This document shows, piece after piece, positions 7,805 through 16,711 of a DNA stretch of 40,247 nucleotides. The first letter of the stretch is position 1, and each line of letters opens with the position of its first letter. This stretch comes from a bacterium (GTDB lineage: Bacteria; UBP6; JAFGXH01): positions 1 through 40,247 of the forward strand of contig JAMOQH010000106.1 of the NCBI GenBank assembly GCA_027064085.1. Direction: 5' to 3'. A program made the position numbers and the translations under genes. Below the pieces are notes generated by a model. The model was not told the origin of the DNA and made no database searches. It saw only the letters and a program-made list of their open reading frames with translations.

Positions 7805-9852
7805 TTTCTTCTAAAATACAAAACGAATACTATCATAAATAAAATAGACATATTTGTAAAGTTTTTAGTGTTATTATTGTTAAAATTACAGCCACCATCA
7901 TCTTTTTTGGTTGTAATTTGCCTATAGGTAACATTAAGAGTAATTTCAGAGGAATTATCAATATTATCTTTTGCTGTTACTGTAATTATATTAGAACCCA
8001 AAGTTAGTGGTAGATTGAATGAAAATGTATTATTGGTATCAACATTTACTTTATAATTATTGATTGATAAATATTTAACTCCATCGCTATCTTTAACAGT
8101 ACCCTTTATGTCAATATTGTCTTTATTTATAGTTTCACCATCTTTGGGGCTAGTAATAATAATTTCAGGGCCACTATTTTGATGGCTTTCTAGGTATAAA
8201 GTGAGTGTTTTTGTTGCTTTATTATCACTATTATCTGTAGCTTCAAATTGGAATTTATTTTCTCCAATTTTTAATATAGTATTATAGGAAAATTCTCCTG
8301 TATTTGATAATGGGACAATATTGGAGTTTATTTTTAAACTAGTTACTTCATTTGTATCTGCAACACCACCTTTAAGTATAATATTAGTTTCTGTTAATCT
8401 TTGATTATCTTGGTGGCTTGTGATTGTAATTACAGGGGGAGTAGTATCTGTTGCAGAAGGATTATATGTTACATTTATTGACTTATTAGTTTGGTTGTTA
8501 AAACTGTCTCTTGCATATAGTTTTATTTCGTTATTACCTTCTGCAAGTGTTAACTGAAAGTCAAATTGATTATTTGTAAGTGTTACATTACGCCCGTTTA
8601 TTGTAAAAAGAGAAATGGGACTCTCATCTGATATACTTCCCTGAATATGAATTGTTTCTGTATTAACGGTTTCATTATTATTAGGAGAGGTAACTGATAT
8701 TACCGGTGGAGTGGTATCAGTAGCGGTTTCTTCATAGGTAACCTTTAAATCTCTACTTTCTATGTTGTTATTATTATCACTTGCTTCAAGTTGAAATGTA
8801 TTTAGGCCATGAGTTAAAATAACTGGATATGAAAAGATTCCATTTGCATTTAATGTAACTGTATTTCCATCAATTTTAAAGTATTTTACACCACTGTCAT
8901 TATCTGTAACGCTTCCTTTTATTTCAATATTCTGCAAGGCAACTGTTGCGTTATAGGTGGGATAGGCAATATTTATACTTGGCTTTGCTGTATCAATATG
9001 TGTGTATGTGATATTTATAATTTTACTGCTATGATTTCCTGATGTATCTTCTGCGTAAATTTCAATTTGGTTATTTCCTTCTGCTAGCATGATTTCTTTT
9101 GAAAAATTATTGTTAGTTAGCGTAACATCTGTGTTGTTAATTTTAACAATAGAAACAGCAACATCGTCAGTTACCGTGCCAGAAATTATTACAGTAGGGG
9201 AGTTAACTGTTGTGTTATCCGTTGGAGAGTTAATTGTAATCGTTGGGGCTGTTGTATCGTGTATTTCATTTGGGTCATAAGTAGCTAATCCAAAATGTTC
9301 TTGAAGGCCAAAAAGTATTCCTTTTGCTATGTTTTCTTGCCCGGATGTTGAACTCATTAAATTGTAATCAGTGGTATTATCCATAAATCCTGGATAATGA
9401 AGAATAACTTCCATATTTGCAGTATCATCACCAGCCGTATTTTTTACACCTCTGTTATTTAAGCCTATTAAAGCCACAACATTATCTTGTACTTTGGTTG
9501 CAAGGTCGGTTTCTGTGGTATTTGTGTCTCTTGCATAGGTTTCTGTACCATTTACTGAGCCATCATATCCATTCATTCTAATTATAACTAGTTTATCTGC
9601 TCCGTAGTTATTTGCTGCTTCAACTGCTGTTGCAAGACTAGAACTTTCTGTAACTTGTACTGTCCATTCTGCTCCGCCATTTGTATCTGTTGTATCTGCA
9701 TCTAAAATAATTTTGGTTTTTTGAGATATTGGCCTTGTTAAGTCTATTTCATTTGCTACATAATCTCTTGCATCTATTGCAATTTTATGATTTACGCCTA
9801 AAATAGATACGCTTAATAACAGTGAACTTAAAAATATAATAAATTTATTCAT
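7783..9852 (-). CDS. Ig-repeat surface protein with amidase-like inactive head
   Basis: A 689-residue secreted protein. Residues 1-19 are a signal peptide. Residues 22-190 follow the N-acetylmuramoyl-L-alanine amidase (Amidase_3) layout: KIAIDARD, a VTES stretch, ANNYGADKLVIIRMN, GTETYA, NRGVKNT, a GFMDNTTDYNLM block and QENIAKGI. The zinc ligands appear lost: ARD where GHGG is expected, Arg92 for the His of SIHxN, His152 for the catalytic Glu. Five repeats of about 88 residues follow (200-640), each starting (P)xITITSP and ending LxxGxNxIxxxAxDxxxN, like glucodextranase B/Ig-like domains. The C-terminus has DDGGC (651-655), a hydrophobic segment and RRKWKK, a sorting-signal layout. It lies 2 bases after the gene at 10592 and overlaps the next by 22. 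Probably a cell-surface binding protein. Confidence 0.7.
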   Translation of the reverse strand: MNKFIIFLSSLLLSVSILGVNHKIAIDARDYVANEIDLTRPISQKTKIILDADTTDTNGGAEWTVQVTESSSLATAVEAANNYGADKLVIIRMNGYDGSVNGTETYARDTNTTETDLATKVQDNVVALIGLNNRGVKNTAGDDTANMEVILHYPGFMDNTTDYNLMSSTSGQENIAKGILFGLQEHFGLATYDPNEIHDTTAPTITINSPTDNTTVNSPTVIISGTVTDDVAVSIVKINNTDVTLTNNNFSKEIMLAEGNNQIEIYAEDTSGNHSSKIINITYTHIDTAKPSINIAYPTYNATVALQNIEIKGSVTDNDSGVKYFKIDGNTVTLNANGIFSYPVILTHGLNTFQLEASDNNNNIESRDLKVTYEETATDTTPPVISVTSPNNNETVNTETIHIQGSISDESPISLFTINGRNVTLTNNQFDFQLTLAEGNNEIKLYARDSFNNQTNKSINVTYNPSATDTTPPVITITSHQDNQRLTETNIILKGGVADTNEVTSLKINSNIVPLSNTGEFSYNTILKIGENKFQFEATDNSDNKATKTLTLYLESHQNSGPEIIITSPKDGETINKDNIDIKGTVKDSDGVKYLSINNYKVNVDTNNTFSFNLPLTLGSNIITVTAKDNIDNSSEITLNVTYRQITTKKDDGGCNFNNNNTKNFTNMSILFMIVFVLYFRRKWKKIKS

Positions 9853-9854
9853 AA

Positions 9855-10592
9855 TTACTCCTTATTTAAACTTAATTGATAAATACTAAAATTTTTATTA
9901 AAATACAGAGTGTTTTTGTATAAATAAGGGTATCTATTTATCGTTTTATCTTCTTTTTGTAATATTTTACTTATTTTTTTGGAATTTATATCATAAATAA
10001 AAATTTCACTGCCTGTATATTTTTCTCCATTGTCATAAACTCTTGCAAATGTAATTTTTTTACCATTGTTTGAAAATGAAGCATCTACACCTTTTGATAT
10101 GTAAGTTGTTGTTTTTGTATCAATATTATATAGTAAAAGTCCTGTTTTTACACCTGAAAAGATAATTAAGTTGTTTTTGATTTTAGGAGCATAGTAAATA
10201 TCATTATTATTAGGTGATATTTTTAGCCATGAGTTATTTTTTTTAATATATATTTTTCTCTCCATTTGTTTAATTTTTAATGAATCATTATTTACTTTAT
10301 TTAATTTAAACCCATCATATAAATAATTACCATCATTTGTTTCAATATTTAATTTACCATTGTTTTCATAAATATTCTTAATTATCATTTTATCAGATAA
10401 AACTTGAGTTTTATTACTGTTTTTATCTAATTTAAATAATCCTCTATTTTTTAAACTTGTAAAAAATAAATTTTCATTAATTTTAATGAGTTTTAAAGTA
10501 TTTTTAGGTTTATAAACTTGTTTTTGAGTATTTGCAAATAATAAAGTTGATGCAAATAGCATAATTAAGACATATTTAAGGTTAAAATTCAT
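9855..10592 (-). CDS. secreted TolB/PD40-like propeller protein
   Basis: A 245-residue protein with a clear signal peptide (YVLIMLFASTLLFANT). The mature part is a run of short beta strands. The segment DASFSNNGKKITFAR followed by EIFIYDINSKKISKI has the shape of a PD40/WD40-like blade as in TolB, where strands alternate with DxxSKKIxxI turns. At most four or five blades fit, fewer than a closed propeller, so it may dimerise or be another beta fold. GGAGG lies 4 bases before the ATG. It leads a three-gene minus-strand operon with the Ig-repeat protein. Function unknown; a periplasmic or surface location is inferred from the signal peptide. Confidence 0.6.
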   Translation of the reverse strand: MNFNLKYVLIMLFASTLLFANTQKQVYKPKNTLKLIKINENLFFTSLKNRGLFKLDKNSNKTQVLSDKMIIKNIYENNGKLNIETNDGNYLYDGFKLNKVNNDSLKIKQMERKIYIKKNNSWLKISPNNNDIYYAPKIKNNLIIFSGVKTGLLLYNIDTKTTTYISKGVDASFSNNGKKITFARVYDNGEKYTGSEIFIYDINSKKISKILQKEDKTINRYPYLYKNTLYFNKNFSIYQLSLNKE

Positions 10593-10615
10593 GTTTCCTC
10601 CAAATAAAACAAGTA

Positions 10616-10644
10616 ATTATATCAAAGTTTTAAAAAAAGTGAAA
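10616..10644 (-). promoter_or_regulatory. promoter for the minus-strand propeller/Ig-repeat operon
   Basis: On the minus strand TTTCAC (10644-10639) and TATAAT (10621-10616) are spaced by 17 bases. The start of transcription would fall near 10609, only about 17 nt before the ATG at 10592, leaving just room for the GGAGG site. Confidence 0.55.
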
Positions 10645-10675
10645 GTAATTTTTATTTTGTTATTGAATAAAAAGA

Positions 10676-10704
10676 TTGAAAGATTGTCAAAAAAATTATA
10701 AAAT
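10676..10704 (+). promoter_or_regulatory. promoter for the gene at 10740
   Basis: TTGAAA (10676-10681) and TAAAAT (10699-10704) are separated by 17 bases. It diverges from the promoter at 10616-10644, leaving about 30 bases between the two, so a shared regulator could act on both. Confidence 0.5.
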
Positions 10705-10739
10705 GTACTTTAGTTCGTTTTACTGTAAATAGGAGAATA

Positions 10740-11717
10740 ATGAATAAGAAGATATTATTAAACGAAAATGGTTTGATATTAATAAAAGCTAATGAGTTAT
10801 CTGTAGTTTTAAATGAAGAAAATAATTTGAAAATTGATGATTTTGATTTTGTTGATGATGCAAAAGATATTTATTTATTTAACAATGAATTAATTTATTC
10901 TTTTGGGGAATTTTTATATAAATTTGATTTATCTACAGGTGAAACTACTGAAATAATGAATATTGAAAATAAAAAAGCTACTGTTTTTGGAGATAAATTA
11001 TATTTGGCTAGTTTTACAGATGGAAAAGCAACTATTGAGATTTTCAATGATAGTTTTACTTTTCTTGAGGAAAGATTATTTACTGAATTTGAAGAAACAA
11101 AAGCCTATTTTGATGAAGAATATCCTATTATGGTTAATTTATGGGATGACGATGAGGAATATTCTGTTTTAAAACCTGTAATTACAGGTTTTACTGTTGA
11201 GGATGGGTTATTTGTATTTTCAATTAATAAAAACCTCTATTTTGGAGATATAGATAAAAAAACAATAAAATATATTGAAATTCCACAAACTTTTGGCATG
11301 GAAGTAGATTTATTTTTAAGAAAACCATCTTTAACTTTACATGGAAAGGACAAAGAATTGTCTTTTGATTTTACTATAACTCAATTACCTTTCAGAAAAA
11401 AAAGAAGAGGAGGAATTGAAAAATTAGAGATTAAACTATTAAAAAGAGGAGTAGATAATATTACTCCATCTGTATCTAAAAATGGTGAATTTTGGTTTGG
11501 AGCTGAAGGAGAGAATGAATTATATCCTATTCTTATAAATTTAAAGAAAATGCTTCCTTTAGCTGTATTTGATGAACCTATTGCTAAAAATCATGCTTTA
11601 GTAGCTAGCTCTGATTTTAAATCTCTATTTACAACTGACTTTGAAAATGAATTAAAGAAATATGAATGGAATGATGAAGGAATCTTTTTAGATTATATTG
11701 TAAATTTAAAGGAATAA
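10740..11717 (+). CDS. beta-rich cytoplasmic protein, possible propeller
   Basis: A 325-residue protein without signal peptide or membrane segment. Short repeated motifs of the type KDIYLFNNELIYSF, FLYKFDLSTGE, DKLYLASFTDGKAT and GLFVFSINKNLYFGDIDKK suggest strand-turn-strand blades of a beta-propeller, recurring roughly every 45 residues. It is acidic in the middle (DEEYPIMVNLWDDDEEY). No catalytic motif is visible and I do not know the family. The ATG follows GGAG at a good distance and a TTGAAA/TAAAAT promoter. The protease gene starts 46 bases after its stop, probably on the same transcript. Confidence 0.6.
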   Translation: MNKKILLNENGLILIKANELSVVLNEENNLKIDDFDFVDDAKDIYLFNNELIYSFGEFLYKFDLSTGETTEIMNIENKKATVFGDKLYLASFTDGKATIEIFNDSFTFLEERLFTEFEETKAYFDEEYPIMVNLWDDDEEYSVLKPVITGFTVEDGLFVFSINKNLYFGDIDKKTIKYIEIPQTFGMEVDLFLRKPSLTLHGKDKELSFDFTITQLPFRKKRRGGIEKLEIKLLKRGVDNITPSVSKNGEFWFGAEGENELYPILINLKKMLPLAVFDEPIAKNHALVASSDFKSLFTTDFENELKKYEWNDEGIFLDYIVNLKE

Positions 11718-11763
11718 ATAAAGTTTACTGTTGTTGATATTTTATCTACTTTTTGGAGAATAT

Positions 11764-14496
11764 ATGAGATTTATGTTGAAAAAATTTATAATACTTATGA
11801 TTTTAGTAATATTACCAGTAGGTTTATTTGCTAAAAACGATTATACAGGCGGTGATTACACAAATGAAGAACTTAAAGATTATAAATTAAGTAATCTTGA
11901 TACAATGAATAGAGTTTTATTATATGTTAAAAAAAGGTATTTAGAACCAGATAATATAGATGCAATCAAAATGTTTAAAAAATCTCTTAATTATATTGAA
12001 AGAAATATTCCACAGATTCTCATAAAATATGATGATGATGTTAGAAGTGTTACAGTTACAACAGAAAATAAAACACAAACTTTTAAATTTGATGAAACAA
12101 AAACTGTTTGGCATTTATCATTAAATTTAAAAGCAATTTTTAGTTTTTTAGAAGATAATATAAAAGATAAGAAAATAGAAAAAAATATCGAATTGTCTGC
12201 AGTTGAAGGTGTTTTAGCAACTTTAGACCCTCATACTAATTTACTCAGACCGTCTATATATACCGAAATGCAAATGAGTAATAGCGGTAGCTTTGGTGGT
12301 TTAGGTATTGTTATTTCAATGAGAGATAATAAATTAACTGTTGTTTCACCTATTGAAGATACTCCTGCTTTTCTTGCAGGCATTAAGCCTAAAGATGTTA
12401 TTGTAAGAATTAATGAAGAGTCAACTATTGGTATGAGTTTATCTCAAGCTGTTAACAGAATGAGAGGTGAACCAGATACTCCAATTACTATTTATATCTT
12501 AAGAAAAGGATGGCTTAAAGCTAAACCCTTTAAACTAAAAAGAGCCCTTATTAAAATGAAGTCAGTATCTTCTAAGTTATTAGCTAAAAATATTGCCTAT
12601 GTTAAAATCAAAAGTTTTCAAGGAAATACAGCAGAAGATTTAAAATCTCACTTAGAAAAATTAAAAAAAGAATCTAATGGCTTAAAAGGTATAATTTTAG
12701 ATTTAAGGAATGATCCAGGTGGATTACTAGACCAAGCAATAAAGGTTTCTGATATCTTTTTAAAAAAAGGTTATATTGTATCAACAGTTGGATATGGAAG
12801 AGATGATAAAAAAGCTTATGATGATGGAGATGAGCCTAAAGTTCCTATGGTTATTTTAACTAATTCTGGTTCTGCATCGGCATCTGAAATTGTTTCCGGG
12901 GCCTTGAAAACTAATAAAAGAGCTTTAATACTTGGCCAAGCTACTTTTGGAAAGGGAAGTGTACAAACTTTAATGGATCTTGGAGATAGAACAGCTTTAA
13001 AGTTAACTATTGCTCAATATTTAATAAATTATGAGATATCCATTCAGGGTGTTGGTATTAAACCTGATATTATGATTACTCCTGTAACGTTATCAAAAGA
13101 TGAAATATCATACTACGACCAAGCAATGTATTATCATGAAGCAGACTATAACAATACTCTGGCTAATAAAAATAAAAAATTAGGAGATGTTGTAAGGTCT
13201 TCAATAAGATATTTATTTGAAGATAAGCGAGATGAAAAAACTAAAAAAGATGAAAAATTTTATAGTAATGATTTAAAATTTAAAGATGATTTTGAAACTC
13301 AAATTGCAATCAGACTTTTAAAAGCAGGAAACTCAGATAATAGTGATAAATTTTATTCTGAAATTCAAGATGAACTTACTAAAATAAAAAAAGAACAAGA
13401 CAGTATAATTTCTAAAAAGTTAAAGAAATTTAATGTTAATTGGGAAAAGCCAAACTCTTATTCTAAAATAGATACTTCTAAACTTAAGATTAAATTTGAA
13501 ACTAAAGCTATAAGAGCTGGAAATAAATTAAAAACGACTGTTTATGTAACAAATAATTCTGATAGTACAATTTATAGGTTGAGAGCATCTTCGGAATCTG
13601 AATCATATTTTCTTAATGGAATTGAATTTTTATTTGGTAAAATTGAACCTGGTAAAACTGTTTTTTGGAAATCAGAAATATCTATACCTAAAGAAGCTAG
13701 TTCTCAGAAAATTAATTTAACACTTAAATTTTCAGAAGGAGAAAAAGATTTAAATTTTAAAAAATCAACAATTGTTGTAATAAAAGCAAATAAAAAACCG
13801 AGATATATTTTAACTTATTATTTAAAAGATGCTAATAAAAATAATAAAATTGAAGAAAATGAAAAAATTAAATTATTTGTAGAGTTAAAAAATATTGGTG
13901 GCAATGGTGGAGAAACAAGTCTTACTTTAAAAAATAAAACATCAAAAGAATTATTTGTGAGTAAAGGAATTCAATCAATTAAAAAGCTTCCAAAGGGTAA
14001 AACATTTAAAACATCTTTTGAATTTGAAATAAAAGGTAATGAATTACCACAAAATAAAGTTTTGGCTGATTTGCTTTTATATGATAGTGAAACTAAAAAG
14101 TTTAAAATATTTGATATGAGTTTTCCTTTTAATAAAAAATATCATAAAAAAGTAACTAAAAAAGAAATTGTAATTGATTTTGATAAAAATATTCCTTTAT
14201 TAGTTAAAAACGGAGAATCTCAAACTGTTGAAATATCAGGAGTAATGAAAGGTAAAATTATGGATTATTATCTTTATACTTCATCTAGTAAAAAATTGAA
14301 ATTTGATTATGACAAAGTATTATTTTCTTCAAATAAAAAAGCTAAGAAAATTATTAAATTTAAAACTAAAGTTACTTTAAAGCCAGGGTTAAATCATATT
14401 ACTCTTATTGCAAGAACAACAGAGAATTTTATAACAAGTAAAGATATATTAATTTATAATTTAAATGGTCTTAAGGGTTTGAATTTTACAAAATAG
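11764..14496 (+). CDS. S41 C-terminal processing protease with long beta C-terminus
   Basis: A 910-residue secreted or periplasmic Ser/Lys protease of the CtpA/Prc family. The start is taken at 11764 because GGAG at 11755-11758 fits it, and it opens with a signal peptide (MLKKFIILMILVILPVGLFA). The order is an N-terminal helical region, LDPHTNLL (S41 linker), a PDZ domain (SFGGLGIVI to ITIYILRKG, about 176-248), then the catalytic core with LDLRNDPGG, SGSASASEIVSG (nucleophile Ser about 372) and TFGKGSVQ (base Lys about 397). Ctp enzymes are typically 400-680 residues. Here about 430 more follow, with CARDB-like beta segments (TTVYVTNNSDSTIYRL; LFVELKNIGGNGG) and a Ca-site-like DANKNNKIEENE. 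These may bind substrate or the envelope. It follows the possible propeller gene and converges on the gene at 14504. Confidence 0.88.
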   Translation: MRFMLKKFIILMILVILPVGLFAKNDYTGGDYTNEELKDYKLSNLDTMNRVLLYVKKRYLEPDNIDAIKMFKKSLNYIERNIPQILIKYDDDVRSVTVTTENKTQTFKFDETKTVWHLSLNLKAIFSFLEDNIKDKKIEKNIELSAVEGVLATLDPHTNLLRPSIYTEMQMSNSGSFGGLGIVISMRDNKLTVVSPIEDTPAFLAGIKPKDVIVRINEESTIGMSLSQAVNRMRGEPDTPITIYILRKGWLKAKPFKLKRALIKMKSVSSKLLAKNIAYVKIKSFQGNTAEDLKSHLEKLKKESNGLKGIILDLRNDPGGLLDQAIKVSDIFLKKGYIVSTVGYGRDDKKAYDDGDEPKVPMVILTNSGSASASEIVSGALKTNKRALILGQATFGKGSVQTLMDLGDRTALKLTIAQYLINYEISIQGVGIKPDIMITPVTLSKDEISYYDQAMYYHEADYNNTLANKNKKLGDVVRSSIRYLFEDKRDEKTKKDEKFYSNDLKFKDDFETQIAIRLLKAGNSDNSDKFYSEIQDELTKIKKEQDSIISKKLKKFNVNWEKPNSYSKIDTSKLKIKFETKAIRAGNKLKTTVYVTNNSDSTIYRLRASSESESYFLNGIEFLFGKIEPGKTVFWKSEISIPKEASSQKINLTLKFSEGEKDLNFKKSTIVVIKANKKPRYILTYYLKDANKNNKIEENEKIKLFVELKNIGGNGGETSLTLKNKTSKELFVSKGIQSIKKLPKGKTFKTSFEFEIKGNELPQNKVLADLLLYDSETKKFKIFDMSFPFNKKYHKKVTKKEIVIDFDKNIPLLVKNGESQTVEISGVMKGKIMDYYLYTSSSKKLKFDYDKVLFSSNKKAKKIIKFKTKVTLKPGLNHITLIARTTENFITSKDILIYNLNGLKGLNFTK

Positions 14497-14503
14497 ATTT
14501 ATA

Positions 14504-15925
14504 TTAATTGCATTTTCCGTTATTGCAGACAGCTGTTTCATCATCTAAAATTAATTTACAATCATTATCACTTGTACAAGGCTTAACACAAACAGATGTA
14601 ACTATAAGAGATAGACAAACCATATCCATATCACTGCAATCTAAGTCAGAAGAACATATCTTAGTGCAGTAATTATCTAAATTAATTCCTTGGATTTCCA
14701 TATCAAAGCATCCATAACTTGCATTTTCATTACAATTATTTTTTTCTTCACATAAATCACCTAATTCTACAGTTTTATTTGCATTTAAATGTTTACATGA
14801 GCCTGTTTCTTCATCACAAACAGACCTTAATATTTTTAAATTATCACAATCTTTATTTGCAATTGTACATCTAGTATCTGTATCTAAATTAGATAATTTT
14901 AAACTATAATCATTGTCAGCGCTTAAATCGGTATCCGTACTTGTTTTGTATCTGTAAATATGAATATAATATAATCCTTTAGCTAGAAATTTTGAGTTGA
15001 CAGTTTCTTCTCCACCTACATTTGTATCATTTGAGGCCATGCTATAGCCAATTGTTTTAAAGTTCTTATCCACAATAATTAAATCTAAATCTCCTTTTGG
15101 AAATGATAAATTAAAGTTTAAACTGCTTACATCTTTTGTTAAGTTTATTTTATACCAATCTTGGTCTTTTATACATATTTTTTTGTTTAGCATTATATCA
15201 TGATTTTTTAAATCTGTTATATCAATTTCTTCTGCTTTAGAGGATATATCATTATCTGATTCTCCTCCACAACTATGCTCTTCAAAGGGAATACAAGTTT
15301 TAGGAATTGCTAATACATCGCAGTATAATTTTTCATTATTATTTATTGAATTTATCTCTCCACACTCAGAGTCGTTGTTACAATCATATTTAATACATTG
15401 ACCTAAACTATTACATATTTCTTTTTTAGCACAATCACTGTGACTATTACATTTTTCTTTACAAATTAAAGTTTCTGAATTTTTTTGGCAAACTTTATTG
15501 TTTTCACAAGTTGTATCATTTTCCCATACATTATTTTTACAAATTAAAATACTTTTAGTATTTTCACTACATTTTTTGGTATTTTCAATACATGTTTTTT
15601 GACATTTGAATGTGTTTTGGTTACAAATTTCATTATTTTGAGTATCACAATGACCATCAATAACACAATATCCTTCTTTTAAGACATCACATTTCCCATT
15701 TTGAGGATTACAATCAGCCCAAACTTTATCACATGTAATATCTTTACATTTATCTTTTTCTATTTTACATATATTGTTAACACAAATTAAGTTATCATTA
15801 CATGTTTTATCTTTATAACAGTTTTTTCCTTCCTTACCTAAGTTTTTTGATAAATCTTTAGAGTCTGAAGAACAACTAGTCGCTATTAAAGTCATTAAAA
15901 GTAAAAGGGTATAAAAAAATTTCAT
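14504..15925 (-). CDS. Cys-rich lipoprotein with PPC domain
   Basis: A 473-residue lipoprotein. The signal peptide ends in the lipobox IATSC, so the mature chain starts at Cys18 and is anchored to a membrane. Residues 35-215 carry dense short Cys motifs (CxxxxxCxxNLxC types, e.g. CYKDKTCNDNLICVNNIC), like the EGF/Dickkopf-type modules of marine and myxobacterial lipoproteins. Residues 245-345 match a prepeptidase C-terminal (PPC) domain: DWYKINL, SFPKGDLDLIIVD, then GLYYIHIYRY and DYSLKL. Another Cys-rich block closes the protein (CSDMDMVCLSLIVTSVC). No enzyme domain is seen, so it is probably a surface binding or structural protein. The gene converges with the protease gene and has a strong promoter at 15961-15988. 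Confidence 0.8.
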   Translation of the reverse strand: MKFFYTLLLLMTLIATSCSSDSKDLSKNLGKEGKNCYKDKTCNDNLICVNNICKIEKDKCKDITCDKVWADCNPQNGKCDVLKEGYCVIDGHCDTQNNEICNQNTFKCQKTCIENTKKCSENTKSILICKNNVWENDTTCENNKVCQKNSETLICKEKCNSHSDCAKKEICNSLGQCIKYDCNNDSECGEINSINNNEKLYCDVLAIPKTCIPFEEHSCGGESDNDISSKAEEIDITDLKNHDIMLNKKICIKDQDWYKINLTKDVSSLNFNLSFPKGDLDLIIVDKNFKTIGYSMASNDTNVGGEETVNSKFLAKGLYYIHIYRYKTSTDTDLSADNDYSLKLSNLDTDTRCTIANKDCDNLKILRSVCDEETGSCKHLNANKTVELGDLCEEKNNCNENASYGCFDMEIQGINLDNYCTKICSSDLDCSDMDMVCLSLIVTSVCVKPCTSDNDCKLILDDETAVCNNGKCN

Positions 15926-15960
15926 GTTTTCTCCTATAAATGGTTAAACTTACGATATGT

Positions 15961-15988
15961 ATTATAGCTTATTATTTAAATTTGACAA
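15961..15988 (-). promoter_or_regulatory. strong promoter for the PPC lipoprotein gene
   Basis: Minus-strand TTGTCA (15988-15983), 16-base spacer, and perfect TATAAT (15966-15961). The transcript would start near 15954, about 28 nt before the ATG with its GGAG site. Confidence 0.7.
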
Positions 15989-16052
15989 GATTTTTATTTA
16001 AATCTGTTTTAATAAAAAATAAAAAAAGATAGATTTTTATTGAAAAATTTTC

Positions 16053-16058
16053 TATAAT
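16053..16058 (+). promoter_or_regulatory. -10 box before the deoxynucleoside kinase
   Basis: A perfect TATAAT precedes the GGAG and ATG at 16084. The -35 position with a 17-base spacer holds TAGATT, a weak match, so only the -10 is convincing. The transcript would start around 16065. Confidence 0.4.
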
Positions 16059-16083
16059 GTATTCTTTTAATTTAGGAGAAAGA

Positions 16084-16710
16084 ATGTTTATTGGAATAAG
16101 TGGAATTATCGGTGCGGGAAAGACAACATTAACTACTAATTTAGCAAAAGAATTAAATTATCCTACATATTACGAACCTGTAAAAGAAAATGCTTACCTT
16201 ACTGATTTTTATGCAGACCCAAAAAGATGGGGAGCAATGATGCAATTTTATTTACTTGCAAAAAGATTCGAACAACATCAACAAATTATATGGAATGGAT
16301 CAGGAAATGCTGTTCAAGATAGAACAATATATGAAGATACTATTTTTGCAGAAATGTTATATGAAGATGGTTTAATAGATAAAAGAGATTACGAAACTTA
16401 TATTAGTCATTTTAATGTAATGAAAAGATACTTAGTTTATCCCGATGCTATTATATACTTAGAAGTTTCTCCTGAAGTCGCAATGGAAAGGATAGCAAAA
16501 AGAGGAAGGTCTATGGAAAAAACCATTAGTATTGATTACTTAAGAAGTCTTGAAGCTGGGTATAATAAATTTTTAGAGGATATGAGTCAGTGGACAACCG
16601 TTATTAGAGTTGATTATAATGAGTATCAATCTGTTGAGCTTTTTTTAAAGTTAATTGAGCGAAAAATTCCGCAAGAAAATAGATTTTTTAGGTCATTAAG
16701 AAAGATATAA
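16084..16710 (+). CDS. deoxynucleoside kinase
   Basis: A 208-residue cytoplasmic kinase that phosphorylates deoxynucleosides for salvage, the dNK/dGK-dAK family. The P-loop is GIIGAGKTT (7-15). Glu31 in YYEPV is the family's substrate-binding Glu. QDRTIYEDTIF (78-88) is the DRS-type motif, and AMERIAKRGRSMEK is the lid with the catalytic-Arg cluster. The length matches the 200-220 usual for the family. I chose ATG 16084 because GGAGAAAG precedes it and MFIGISG is the usual family start; an upstream in-frame ATG at 16057 sits on the -10 box. The next gene starts 1 base after the stop, so the kinase heads the J-like/ankyrin cluster. Which nucleosides it prefers cannot be told from sequence. Confidence 0.85.
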   Translation: MFIGISGIIGAGKTTLTTNLAKELNYPTYYEPVKENAYLTDFYADPKRWGAMMQFYLLAKRFEQHQQIIWNGSGNAVQDRTIYEDTIFAEMLYEDGLIDKRDYETYISHFNVMKRYLVYPDAIIYLEVSPEVAMERIAKRGRSMEKTISIDYLRSLEAGYNKFLEDMSQWTTVIRVDYNEYQSVELFLKLIERKIPQENRFFRSLRKI

Positions 16711-16711
16711 A

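Noticed and set aside
9089-9280. Plus-strand open frame inside the Ig-repeat gene
   Set aside because: It lies opposite a real coding region with clear repeats and signal peptide, has no ribosome site, and its hydrophobic translation is a shadow of Thr/Asn-rich codons.
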